DNA of 64,000 nt. It comes from Solimicrobium sp040544425 (GTDB lineage Bacteria; Pseudomonadota; Gammaproteobacteria; Burkholderiales; Burkholderiaceae_D). Shown here piece by piece: positions 1 to 7,204 of the stretch (the stretch's first letter is position 1; each line of letters begins with the position of its first letter). The position numbers and the translations under genes were made by a program. The stretch is from the NCBI GenBank assembly GCA_040544425.1, contig JBEONO010000001.1, positions 248,001 through 312,000 of the forward strand, written 5' to 3'. The notes under the pieces were generated by a model, which saw only the letters and a program-made list of their open reading frames with translations, ran no database searches and had not been told where the DNA came from.

Positions 1-1512
1 ACGCTGTTTTCTGAATTGAGTGATAACCCCCTGCCTCCGCTGGCTTTGCTGGATGAAGCCAAAGCGGTGCAGGAAACCGTCAGTGTCGAAACCCTGGAAT
101 TTACCAGTCGTCTGATCGAGAAAAAACTCTCGGATTTTGGTGTCGATGTCAAAGTCGTTGCCGCTTACCCCGGACCGGTGATTACCCGGTACGAAATCGA
201 CCCGGCCACCGGTGTCAAAGGCAGCCAGATTGTCGGACTGGCGCGCGACCTGGCCCGTTCCCTGTCGATTACCTCGATTCGGGTGGTGGAAACCATCCCG
301 GGTAAAACCTATATGGGATTGGAGTTGCCTAACCCGAAACGCCAGATTGTGCGCCTGACAGAAATTCTCGGCTCGCAGCTGTATAACGACAGCTCATCCT
401 CATTGACCATCGCACTCGGTAAAGACATCGCCGGCAATCCGGTGGTGGCAGATCTGGCCAAGATGCCGCATTTGCTGGTTGCCGGTACCACCGGCTCCGG
501 TAAGTCAGTCGGCATTAACGCAACCCTCTTGTCGCTGCTGTACAAGTCAGATCCGAAATCGGTTCGCATGATTTTGATTGATCCGAAAATGCTGGAGATG
601 TCGGTCTATGAAGGCATCCCGCATTTGCTCGCTCCGGTGGTCACCGACATGCGTCAGGCTGGTCATGCGCTCAATTGGGCGGTCAATGAGATGGAGCGCC
701 GCTATCGTCTGATGTCCAAACTGGGCGTGCGGAATCTGGCCGGTTACAACCACAAGATCACCGAAGCGGCCCGTAACGAACAGCATATTCCGAACCCATT
801 CAGCCTGACTCCGGACGCGCCGGAACCACTGGAAGAATTGCCAACCATCGTGATCATCATTGATGAGCTGGCCGATCTGATGATGGTGGTCGGTAAAAAA
901 GTTGAAGAGCTGATTGCCCGTATTGCCCAGAAGGCCCGCGCTGCAGGATTGCATTTGATCCTCGCCACGCAACGTCCGTCGGTAGACGTCATCACCGGTC
1001 TGATCAAAGCCAACATCCCGACCCGGATAGCGTTCCAGGTCAGCAGCAAAATCGATTCGCGCACGATTTTGGATCAGATGGGTGCCGAGGCCCTGCTTGG
1101 TATGGGCGACATGCTGTACATGCCGCCAGGTACCGGATTTCCAGTACGGGTGCACGGCGCGTTTGTCTCGGATGAAGAAGTCCATCGCGTGGTCGAATTC
1201 CTGAAAAAACAGGGCGCGCCGAATTATGTCGAAGGTATTCTGGAAGGCGGCACCACGGAAGATGGCGCGCAACTGGCGCTTGATGGTGTCAACCCGGCCA
1301 GCGGCAATGAAGCCGACGAACTGTATGATTCCGCAGTGGCCATCGTGTTGAAAAATCGTCGCGCTTCAATCTCTCTGGTGCAGCGCAATTTGCGGATCGG
1401 TTACAACCGCGCAGCACGCCTGCTCGAACAAATGGAACAGAGCGGCATCGTCTCGACAATGCAGAGCAATGGAAATCGTGAAATCTTGGTGCCAACCTCG
1501 GCACCGGAATAG
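1..1512 (+). CDS. ftsK: DNA translocase FtsK, C-terminal part (5' end outside window)
   Basis: This is the motor and gamma region of the septal DNA translocase that pumps chromosome ends through the closing division septum and activates XerCD at dif. The reading frame is open at base 1, so the N-terminal membrane domain and linker lie outside the window; about 503 of the usual 750-800 residues are present. The Walker A motif (GTTGSGKS) lies near bases 487-510 and the Walker B region (IIIIDELADLMMV) near 855-893, followed by the ATQRPSVDVITG segment typical of FtsK/SpoIIIE. The last 65 residues form the winged-helix gamma domain that reads KOPS (SISLVQRNLRIGYNRAARL). lolA follows after 7 bases. 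The family call is secure. Confidence 0.97.
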   Translation, partial: TLFSELSDNPLPPLALLDEAKAVQETVSVETLEFTSRLIEKKLSDFGVDVKVVAAYPGPVITRYEIDPATGVKGSQIVGLARDLARSLSITSIRVVETIPGKTYMGLELPNPKRQIVRLTEILGSQLYNDSSSSLTIALGKDIAGNPVVADLAKMPHLLVAGTTGSGKSVGINATLLSLLYKSDPKSVRMILIDPKMLEMSVYEGIPHLLAPVVTDMRQAGHALNWAVNEMERRYRLMSKLGVRNLAGYNHKITEAARNEQHIPNPFSLTPDAPEPLEELPTIVIIIDELADLMMVVGKKVEELIARIAQKARAAGLHLILATQRPSVDVITGLIKANIPTRIAFQVSSKIDSRTILDQMGAEALLGMGDMLYMPPGTGFPVRVHGAFVSDEEVHRVVEFLKKQGAPNYVEGILEGGTTEDGAQLALDGVNPASGNEADELYDSAVAIVLKNRRASISLVQRNLRIGYNRAARLLEQMEQSGIVSTMQSNGNREILVPTSAPE

Positions 1513-1519
1513 GGAAACA

Positions 1520-2161
1520 ATGAATTCAGTTTTAAAATCTGCGGTGTTGAAATCACTGGTCGCAGCCTGTGTGCTGGTCAGCAGTTGCGCAAGTGCTGGC
1601 GGGATTGATCAATTCAAAGCCTTCGTCGCCACTACCCAGTCAGCAAAAGGTGATTTTATCCAGCGGCAGATGAAAGTCGTCAACGGCGAAACCAAACTGT
1701 CCAATCAGTCGAGCGGCACGTTTGTATTTGCTCGCCCTGGCAAATTTATCTGGCTGTATCAAAAACCGTATGATCAATTGCTGCAGGCCGACGGTGAAAA
1801 ATTGTACATGTACGATAAAGACTTAAATCAGGTCACCACCAAATTGCTCGGCACCGCATTGAGTTCCAGTCCCGCAGCGATACTGTTTGGCAGCAATGAT
1901 CTGGAAAAGAATTTCACCATCAAGGATGTCGGGCAAAAGGATTCCATGGAGTGGTTGCAGGCCGTGCCAAAAGATAAGGACAGCACCTTCACCCTGATCA
2001 GTATCGGCATGCAAAATGGTGTGCCGCGTGAAATGGATTTGCGCGACAGCTTCGGAAAAACCACTATCATCCTGTTGCAGAACATGGAAAGAAACCCGGC
2101 GCTCAAACCCGATCACTTCAAATTTGTCGTGCCGGTCGGAGCTGACATATTTAATTCATGA
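1520..2161 (+). CDS. lolA: Outer-membrane lipoprotein carrier protein LolA
   Basis: LolA is the periplasmic chaperone that takes lipoproteins from LolCDE and delivers them to LolB at the outer membrane. I use the ATG at 1520, preceded by GGGAA, because it gives a typical signal peptide (MNSVLKSAVLKSLVAACVLV, then cleavage near CASA-GG); the frame is open further upstream but overlaps ftsK. The mature part has the LolA hallmarks: an early GDFIQRQ segment, SGTFVFARPGKFIW, and the YDKDLNQVT strand. Length is 213 aa, normal for the family. The gene sits between ftsK and rarA, the usual order in beta- and gammaproteobacteria, and its TGA overlaps the rarA ATG. Confidence 0.95.
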   Translation: MNSVLKSAVLKSLVAACVLVSSCASAGGIDQFKAFVATTQSAKGDFIQRQMKVVNGETKLSNQSSGTFVFARPGKFIWLYQKPYDQLLQADGEKLYMYDKDLNQVTTKLLGTALSSSPAAILFGSNDLEKNFTIKDVGQKDSMEWLQAVPKDKDSTFTLISIGMQNGVPREMDLRDSFGKTTIILLQNMERNPALKPDHFKFVVPVGADIFNS

Positions 2162-3468
2162 GCGATCTGTTCAAAGTAACACCGACCCCGCCTTTGGCCG
2201 AAGCCCTGCGTCCGAAAAATCTGGACCAGGTGATCGGCCAAAGTCATTTATTGGGCGCAGGTAAACCGTTACGTCTGGCCTTTGAATCAGGTAAGCCCCA
2301 TTCGATGATCTTGTGGGGACCACCGGGCGTCGGCAAGACCACCCTGGCGCGCCTGACTGCCACGGCATTCGATTGCGAATTTATCGCCTTGTCGGCAGTG
2401 TTCTCGGGCGTCAAAGACATCCGTGCCGCGATGGAGCAGGCCGAACAAAATCTGGCGCAGGGCAAGCACACCATTTTATTTGTCGATGAAATTCACCGGT
2501 TCAACAAATCGCAGCAGGATGCCTTGTTGCCCTATGCTGAATCGGGTCTGGTTACCTTTATCGGTGCCACGACCGAGAACCCCTCATTTGAAGTCAACTC
2601 GGCCCTGCTGTCGCGTGCGCAGGTCTATGTTTTGCAATCGTTGAATGAAGCCGAATTAAAACAACTGGTCACGCGCGCCCAGACTGAAGTTTTGTCGCAT
2701 CTGGACATTGATCCTGCAGCGATTGACACGCTGGTCGGTTATGCCGATGGCGATGCGCGGCGCCTGTTGAATCTGCTCGAACAAACCAACTCGGCGGCGA
2801 GCTCGTCGGGCATCACCGCAATCACACCGGACTTTATACAAAATGCGCTGACCTTAAATGCGCGGCGCTTTGATAAAGGCGGCGACAACTTTTACGACCA
2901 GATTTCAGCCCTGCATAAATCAGTGCGCGGCTCCAATCCCGATGCCGCGCTGTACTGGCTGTGCCGGATGCTCGATGGCGGTGCTGATCCCAAATATCTG
3001 GCGCGTCGAGTGGTGCGCATGGCGTGGGAAGACATCGGGATCGCCGATCCGCGCGCCATGCAGATCGCCAATGACGCTGCCAATACCTATGAACGGCTGG
3101 GCTCGCCCGAGGGCGAGTTGGCACTGGGGCAGGCGGTGATTTATCTGGCCGTGGCCGCCAAAAGTAATGCCGGATATAACGCTTTCAATCAGGCGATGGC
3201 ATTCATCAAGCAAGACAAATCGCGAGAGGTGCCGGTCCATCTGCGCAATGCGCCCACCAAGCTGATGAAAGAACTCGGTTACGGTCACGCCTATCGTTAC
3301 GCCCACGATGAACCTGAAGCGTATGCAGCCGGAGAAAGCTATTTACCCGATGGCATCGCAGAACCGGGCTGGTATCAACCCGTGCCGCGCGGGCTGGAAA
3401 TCAAGATCGCCGACAAGCTGGCGCATTTGCGCGCTTTGGATCAGGTCGCCAAAAAATCAAAAAAATAG
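2158..3468 (+). CDS. rarA: Replication-associated recombination protein RarA (MgsA)
   Basis: RarA is a clamp-loader-like AAA+ ATPase acting at stalled replication forks. Domains in order are an AAA+ module with Walker A GPPGVGKTT (about residues 53-61) and Walker B FVDEIHRFNKSQQDALLP, a sensor 1 GATTENPSFEVN, and the C-terminal MgsA tetramerisation domain (VRGSNPDAALYWLCRML and the later YAHDEPEAYAAGESYLP). Length is 436 aa, typical. The start overlaps the lolA stop as ATGA, suggesting translational coupling in an ftsK-lolA-rarA unit. Confidence 0.96.
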   Translation: MSDLFKVTPTPPLAEALRPKNLDQVIGQSHLLGAGKPLRLAFESGKPHSMILWGPPGVGKTTLARLTATAFDCEFIALSAVFSGVKDIRAAMEQAEQNLAQGKHTILFVDEIHRFNKSQQDALLPYAESGLVTFIGATTENPSFEVNSALLSRAQVYVLQSLNEAELKQLVTRAQTEVLSHLDIDPAAIDTLVGYADGDARRLLNLLEQTNSAASSSGITAITPDFIQNALTLNARRFDKGGDNFYDQISALHKSVRGSNPDAALYWLCRMLDGGADPKYLARRVVRMAWEDIGIADPRAMQIANDAANTYERLGSPEGELALGQAVIYLAVAAKSNAGYNAFNQAMAFIKQDKSREVPVHLRNAPTKLMKELGYGHAYRYAHDEPEAYAAGESYLPDGIAEPGWYQPVPRGLEIKIADKLAHLRALDQVAKKSKK

Positions 3469-3582
3469 CACTGGATTAGCAATATAAACCCTCAATCGTG
3501 CATTTCGTCGCATTTGCTGTCAGACATTTCAAGCCGTTCTTTACACTGCGTCATCTAAAATCAACCAGTAGGGGAGAAAATC

Positions 3583-4203
3583 ATGGGTCGTTTAATTTTG
3601 GTAGCACTGTTCCTGTTTTGTTCAATAGCGAAGGCAGATCAGACTTTGCAGTTCCCCGCCTTTAATGCCGTAAAAAGCGAAGGCGTGTTTAATATTGAAA
3701 TCGTCGCCGGTGGTCCGCAAACCGTTGCCCTGAAAGGCCCAGACGCAGAAATGGCGAAATTGAAGCTGCGCGTGGTCGATGGCGAACTGATGATTAACGG
3801 CCCGGAGGAAAAGCACCACGTTTTTTTTTCAAGCGACAATAAAATTCTGATTACCGTTCCCAGCCTGCGTTTATTTAAAGGCAAAGGCGTGGGCGAAGTG
3901 CTTCTTAAAAATATCGACGGCGACCGGATCGATATTTCCTACGAAGGTGTCGGCAGCCTGGAGGCTTCTGGAAAGACCAAATGGTTGCGCCTGAAGGGCA
4001 ACGGCGTTGGTGGGATCGATACCAAAAAACTGTTGGCTGAAGATGCCGATGTCGATTTTGATGGTGTCGGTGGCGTGGAAATTTATGTCACCAATCATCT
4101 GAATGCAGTGGTCCACGGGGTCGGCTCGCTGACTTATTATGGCAACCCGAAATCGATCAATAAACTGGCCGACGGCATTGGCAGCATCAGCGCCGGAAAG
4201 TAA
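3583..4203 (+). CDS. Secreted head-GIN (DUF2807) domain protein
   Basis: This is a small exported protein with an N-terminal signal peptide (MGRLILVALFLFCSIAKA). The remaining roughly 185 residues form a beta-helix-like region with recurring short repeats (GVGEVLLKN, GVGSLEASG, GVGGIDTKK, GVGGVEIYV, GVGSLTYYG) typical of DUF2807, 'putative auto-transporter adhesin, head GIN domain'. The molecular role of these proteins is not established. The gene stands alone between rarA and serS, with its own GGGGAG ribosome site ahead of the ATG and a strong terminator directly after it. Confidence 0.85.
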   Translation: MGRLILVALFLFCSIAKADQTLQFPAFNAVKSEGVFNIEIVAGGPQTVALKGPDAEMAKLKLRVVDGELMINGPEEKHHVFFSSDNKILITVPSLRLFKGKGVGEVLLKNIDGDRIDISYEGVGSLEASGKTKWLRLKGNGVGGIDTKKLLAEDADVDFDGVGGVEIYVTNHLNAVVHGVGSLTYYGNPKSINKLADGIGSISAGK

Positions 4204-4232
4204 GGCCTGTCGTTTTTACATTGAACTTGCCC

Positions 4233-4260
4233 ATGCCGTTATGCAAATAACGGCATTTTT
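4233..4260 (+). terminator. Rho-independent terminator after the DUF2807 gene
   Basis: A perfect 10-bp stem (ATGCCGTTAT / ATAACGGCAT) with a GCAA loop is followed by a T run. It lies 30 bases after the DUF2807 stop and isolates that gene from serS. Confidence 0.85.
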
Positions 4261-4342
4261 CCTTGCGTGGTCGACCAGAAGCGCCCGCTAAGTTACAATT
4301 CTGCTTCCCGTTCCACTGATCAACCACCACCGACGAAACACC

Positions 4343-5641
4343 ATGATAGATATTCAACTTCTCCGTAAAGACATCGCCAACGTCGCCGCCCGACTGGCGC
4401 AGCGCAAATTCATTTTGGATGTCGATGGCTTTAACTCTCTGGAAGCCGAACGCAAGCTGAGCCAGACCCGCAGTGAAGAATTGCAGGCCATGCGCAACAG
4501 CCTGTCCAAGCAGATCGGCATGATGAAAGGCAAGGGCGAAGATGCATCGGCGTTGATGGAACAGGTCAACAACATCGCCGATGAACTGAAAAGTTCCACC
4601 ACGCGCCTGGAGCAGATTCAGGATGACTTGACCCGTTTTGTCGAAGTGATCCCAAACCTGCCCAATGCCGCAACGCCCGTTGGCAACAGTGAAGAAAACA
4701 ATGTTGAAGTGCGCCGTATTGGCACACCGCGCGCATTCGATTTCGAAGTGCGCGACCACGTCGATATTGGCAATGCCCTGGGTCTGGATTTTGACAGCGC
4801 CGTCAAGTTGAGCGGTTCGCGCTTCATGATGCTCAAAGGCGGCATCGCCCGTCTGCACAGAGCGCTGGCGCAATTCATGCTCGACACGCATACGCTCGAG
4901 CACGGCTACACCGAATGCTATACACCCTACATCGTCAACGCTGCCACCATGCGCGGCACCGGACAATTACCAAAATTCGCCGACGATTTATTCAGTGTCA
5001 AAAAAGGCGGGCAAGAGGGTGACGGCGAAACTCTGTATCTGATTCCGACCTCGGAAGTTTCACTGACCAATATCGTACGCGATGAAATTGTCGCACTCGA
5101 CAGTTTGCCGATCAAACTCACTGCACACACACCTTGTTTTCGTTCTGAAGCCGGCAGTTACGGACGCGACACGCGCGGCATGATACGCCAACATCAATTC
5201 GATAAAGTCGAGCTGGTGCAAATCGTTCATCCGGAGCATTCCGACGAGACCCTGGAGCAGATGGTGCAGCAGGCCGAAGTGATCCTGAAAAGACTCGATT
5301 TGCCGTATCAGGTCATGGCACTGTGCACCGGCGATATCGGATTCGCTTCCGGCAAAACCTACGACATCAATGTCTGGCTGCCAGCGCAAAATGCGTATCG
5401 CGAAATTTCCTCGTTGTCGAATATTTACGATTTCCAGGCCCGCCGCATGCAGGCGCGCTTTCGCAACGCGCAAGGCAAACCAGAGTTCGTGCACACCTTG
5501 AACGGATCGGGTCTGGCAGTAGGGCGCACCTTGGTCGCGATATTGGAAAATCACCAACAGGCTGATGGCAGCGTTACGATTCCGGCAGCACTGCACCCGT
5601 ACATGGGCGGCTTAACCACGCTGCATCCGGCCAAATCATAA
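4343..5641 (+). CDS. serS: Serine--tRNA ligase
   Basis: A class II aminoacyl-tRNA synthetase that charges tRNA-Ser. The N-terminal about 110 residues form the tRNA-binding coiled-coil arm (LEAERKLSQTRSEELQAMRN onward). The catalytic core carries motif 2 (FRSEAGSYGRDTRGMIRQHQF) and motif 3 (LNGSGLAVGRTLVAILEN), with the SerRS signature GDIGFASGKTYDINVWLP between them. Length 432 aa is typical. tRNA-Arg lies 57 bases downstream, and that tRNA is the integration site of the island. Confidence 0.98.
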   Translation: MIDIQLLRKDIANVAARLAQRKFILDVDGFNSLEAERKLSQTRSEELQAMRNSLSKQIGMMKGKGEDASALMEQVNNIADELKSSTTRLEQIQDDLTRFVEVIPNLPNAATPVGNSEENNVEVRRIGTPRAFDFEVRDHVDIGNALGLDFDSAVKLSGSRFMMLKGGIARLHRALAQFMLDTHTLEHGYTECYTPYIVNAATMRGTGQLPKFADDLFSVKKGGQEGDGETLYLIPTSEVSLTNIVRDEIVALDSLPIKLTAHTPCFRSEAGSYGRDTRGMIRQHQFDKVELVQIVHPEHSDETLEQMVQQAEVILKRLDLPYQVMALCTGDIGFASGKTYDINVWLPAQNAYREISSLSNIYDFQARRMQARFRNAQGKPEFVHTLNGSGLAVGRTLVAILENHQQADGSVTIPAALHPYMGGLTTLHPAKS

Positions 5642-5659
5642 GAAATATCAATTAAGGCT

Positions 5660-5688
5660 TTCATTCGAACAAAAACTAGTGCTATAAT
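5660..5688 (+). promoter_or_regulatory. Probable tRNA-Arg promoter
   Basis: A perfect -10 hexamer TATAAT at 5683-5688 lies 10 bases before the mature tRNA 5' end, with a weak -35 (TTCATT, 5660-5665) at 17-bp spacing. The GC-rich GGCC just after the -10 resembles a stringent discriminator. Confidence 0.6.
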
Positions 5689-5698
5689 TCGGCCTTTC

Positions 5699-5775
5699 GC
5701 GGCTGTAGCTCAGCTGGATAGAGTACTTGGCTACGAACCAAGGGGTCGTGGGTTCGATTCCTGCCAGCCGCACCA
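5699..5775 (+). tRNA. tRNA-Arg (anticodon ACG)
   Basis: The 77-nt gene folds as a standard cloverleaf. The acceptor stem is GCGGCTG paired with CAGCCGC, followed by discriminator A and an encoded CCA. The anticodon stem CTTGG/CCAAG encloses loop CTACGAA, anticodon ACG (arginine, CGU family). The T arm GTGGG TTCGATT CCTGC is normal. Bases 5731-5775 belong to the duplicated attachment sequence, so the 3' half of the functional gene was supplied by the integrated island while the tRNA sequence stayed intact. Confidence 0.97.
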
Positions 5776-5776
5776 G
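5731..5776 (+). repeat. attL: 46-bp direct repeat in tRNA-Arg (left end of island)
   Basis: Bases 5731-5776, running from the anticodon loop to one base past the CCA end, recur exactly at 29584-29629. This is the usual core produced when a tyrosine integrase inserts into a tRNA 3' half. The integrase gene begins its 3' end 32 bases away. Similarity continues past the core through the tRNA terminator with only a few mismatches. Confidence 0.95.
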
Positions 5777-5787
5777 CATCAAAGAAT

Positions 5788-5819
5788 AGGGTTAGTGTTT
5801 AACGACACTAGCCCTTTTT
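5788..5819 (+). terminator. Terminator of tRNA-Arg, island-derived copy
   Basis: A GGGTTAGTG/CACTAGCCC stem with one G-T pair is followed by five T. Its right arm also encodes the last codons and TAG stop of the integrase on the other strand. The original chromosomal copy is at 29641-29672. Confidence 0.8.
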
Positions 5820-6902
5820 CTTTAGTTCTTCCACTGCAGCTAAATTGCAGCTGTCATTACTTACCGATTGTACCCACTGCGCAAGATGGTCTGCCGATAA
5901 ATGGGCGTAGCGTTGTACCATTTCCATTGTCTCCCATCCACCCAATTCTTTCAAAACATGCAATGGTGTCCCTCGTTGCACATGCCAGCTGGCCCAGGTG
6001 TGCCGCAGATCGTGCCAGCGAAAATCGCTGATACCAACTTTAGCTAGTGCTTCTTTCCATGCCCTGGTACCAGTCTGATGTACCGGTTGACCACGAAACA
6101 CAAACACTGAATCGGTAAATTCAGGTTTGCGCTTGGCAAAACACTGTCGGCGTAATACTTCCATTGCTACATCTGACAGCGGCACCGGAATCGCCTTGCG
6201 CGCTTTGGCTTGATCGGGGTGAATCCAGGCCATCCTCCGCTTCAAATCTACCTGTGAGTACTGAAGTCCTGTAGCGTTGGCTCTTCTAAGTCCTGTCTCC
6301 AGGCTGAACAATGCCAAATCAGACAGATGAGATGGCAATGCGGTTAATAGCAGCTTTGCCTGATCCTGCGTGATCCACCGAATGCGCTTACTCGGCTCGG
6401 TTTGCATGGCAACCTTCGGCATACGATCGAGCCATTCCCATTCTACTGCTGCATTTAACACTGATGACAATACTTCCAAAACACGGTTCACTGTCGATGG
6501 TTTGACTTTACGTCCAGTCGATATCGGGCCATCTTTGGTCTTTGTCATCACGAACTCGGCACGCTTGGCCGTGGCGATCTTATCGATCATGGCGCGGTCA
6601 ATCTTACTAAGCTCAAGGTTGTCCAGATAAGGATCAAGCCAGCGCAGATGGATTTTAACTGTCTCCAGACTGGCTGAATGTTCCCTATCGCTGACAAAAC
6701 GGATGACGGCATCGTTCCAGGTATAACGTGGTTTGTGACCAAGTTTTGCCTGATCCCACAGATCCGCCTTCAGGCGGTCGTGGAATTCTTGCGCTTTGCC
6801 TTTGTCCGTGGTGCCAGTGCTGCCTTGTATTGGTTTGCCGCCCCCAGGGGGGTAGAGTTTGAAATACCAGGCCGGACTTGTACTACGTTTGAAAAGTGAC
6901 AT
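5808..6902 (-). CDS. Tyrosine-type site-specific integrase of the island
   Basis: A phage/ICE-type tyrosine recombinase of 364 aa that would integrate and excise the element at tRNA-Arg. The start at 6902 follows GGAGAAATC; an in-frame ATG at 6944 lacks a good ribosome site. The N-terminal part carries a core-binding SAM-like domain. The catalytic domain shows the Arg in ETGLRRANATGL, the HDLRHTWASW motif (His and second Arg), and the C-terminal GGWETMEMVQRYAHLS segment with the nucleophilic Tyr. The gene points towards the attachment site and its stop codon lies in the tRNA terminator, so its 3' end is part of the attachment region. Confidence 0.93.
   Translation of the reverse strand: MSLFKRSTSPAWYFKLYPPGGGKPIQGSTGTTDKGKAQEFHDRLKADLWDQAKLGHKPRYTWNDAVIRFVSDREHSASLETVKIHLRWLDPYLDNLELSKIDRAMIDKIATAKRAEFVMTKTKDGPISTGRKVKPSTVNRVLEVLSSVLNAAVEWEWLDRMPKVAMQTEPSKRIRWITQDQAKLLLTALPSHLSDLALFSLETGLRRANATGLQYSQVDLKRRMAWIHPDQAKARKAIPVPLSDVAMEVLRRQCFAKRKPEFTDSVFVFRGQPVHQTGTRAWKEALAKVGISDFRWHDLRHTWASWHVQRGTPLHVLKELGGWETMEMVQRYAHLSADHLAQWVQSVSNDSCNLAAVEELKKKG
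5835..5853 (+). repeat. Candidate integrase arm-type site, left copy
   Basis: The 19-mer TGCAGCTAAATTGCAGCTG, itself a tandem of GCAGCT spaced by five bases, occurs here 58 bp inside the attL core and again in the same orientation at 29460-29478, 105 bp inside attR. Placement on both sides of the core fits arm-type integrase sites (inference). Confidence 0.5.
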
Positions 6903-7117
6903 GATTTCTCCTTCACGTCGCTTTGCACAACTCGCGGGCTCCATTGTCCCATAAGATAGCTCTGCAAAGCGACTTCTAAAAATATCCAGCTTTTTCCAAC
7001 TTTGCGAGCGGGTATCTCACCCGCTTTGGCCTTAAGCCGTACTGTTTCTGGATGCGCGTGCAGAATCACTGCAGCCTGATGCAGATTTACAGTCGCAAGG
7101 TTGACCAAGTCGTTCAT
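6770..7117 (-). CDS. Small helix-turn-helix protein, probable excisionase/regulator
   Basis: This 115-aa protein has an N-terminal MerR-like/HTH_17 domain (LHQAAVILHAHPETVRLKAKAGEIPARKVGKSWIF is the matching stretch, residues about 12-46), the fold used by AlpA/Xis-type recombination directionality factors. It lies directly upstream of the integrase on the same strand and overlaps its first 133 bases in a different frame, so the two are likely co-translated. The C-terminal 50 residues, inside the overlap, have no recognisable feature. A role in excision or in control of the integrase is inferred from the fold and position. Confidence 0.65.
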   Translation of the reverse strand: MNDLVNLATVNLHQAAVILHAHPETVRLKAKAGEIPARKVGKSWIFLEVALQSYLMGQWSPRVVQSDVKEKSCHFSNVVQVRPGISNSTPLGAANQYKAALAPRTKAKRKNSTTA

Positions 7118-7204
7118 TATTAATGCTCTACAAAAGCGTTAAAGAGGATCGACATATCGATAGCTACACTAAGCTTGGCAGCAACTTGACGGTCAAAAGT
7201 GGGC

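Noticed and set aside
5795..6031. Short plus-strand frames starting in each tRNA terminator (5795 and 29648)
   Set aside because: Their first codons are simply the terminator hairpin read as protein; the rest is antisense to the integrase or non-coding.
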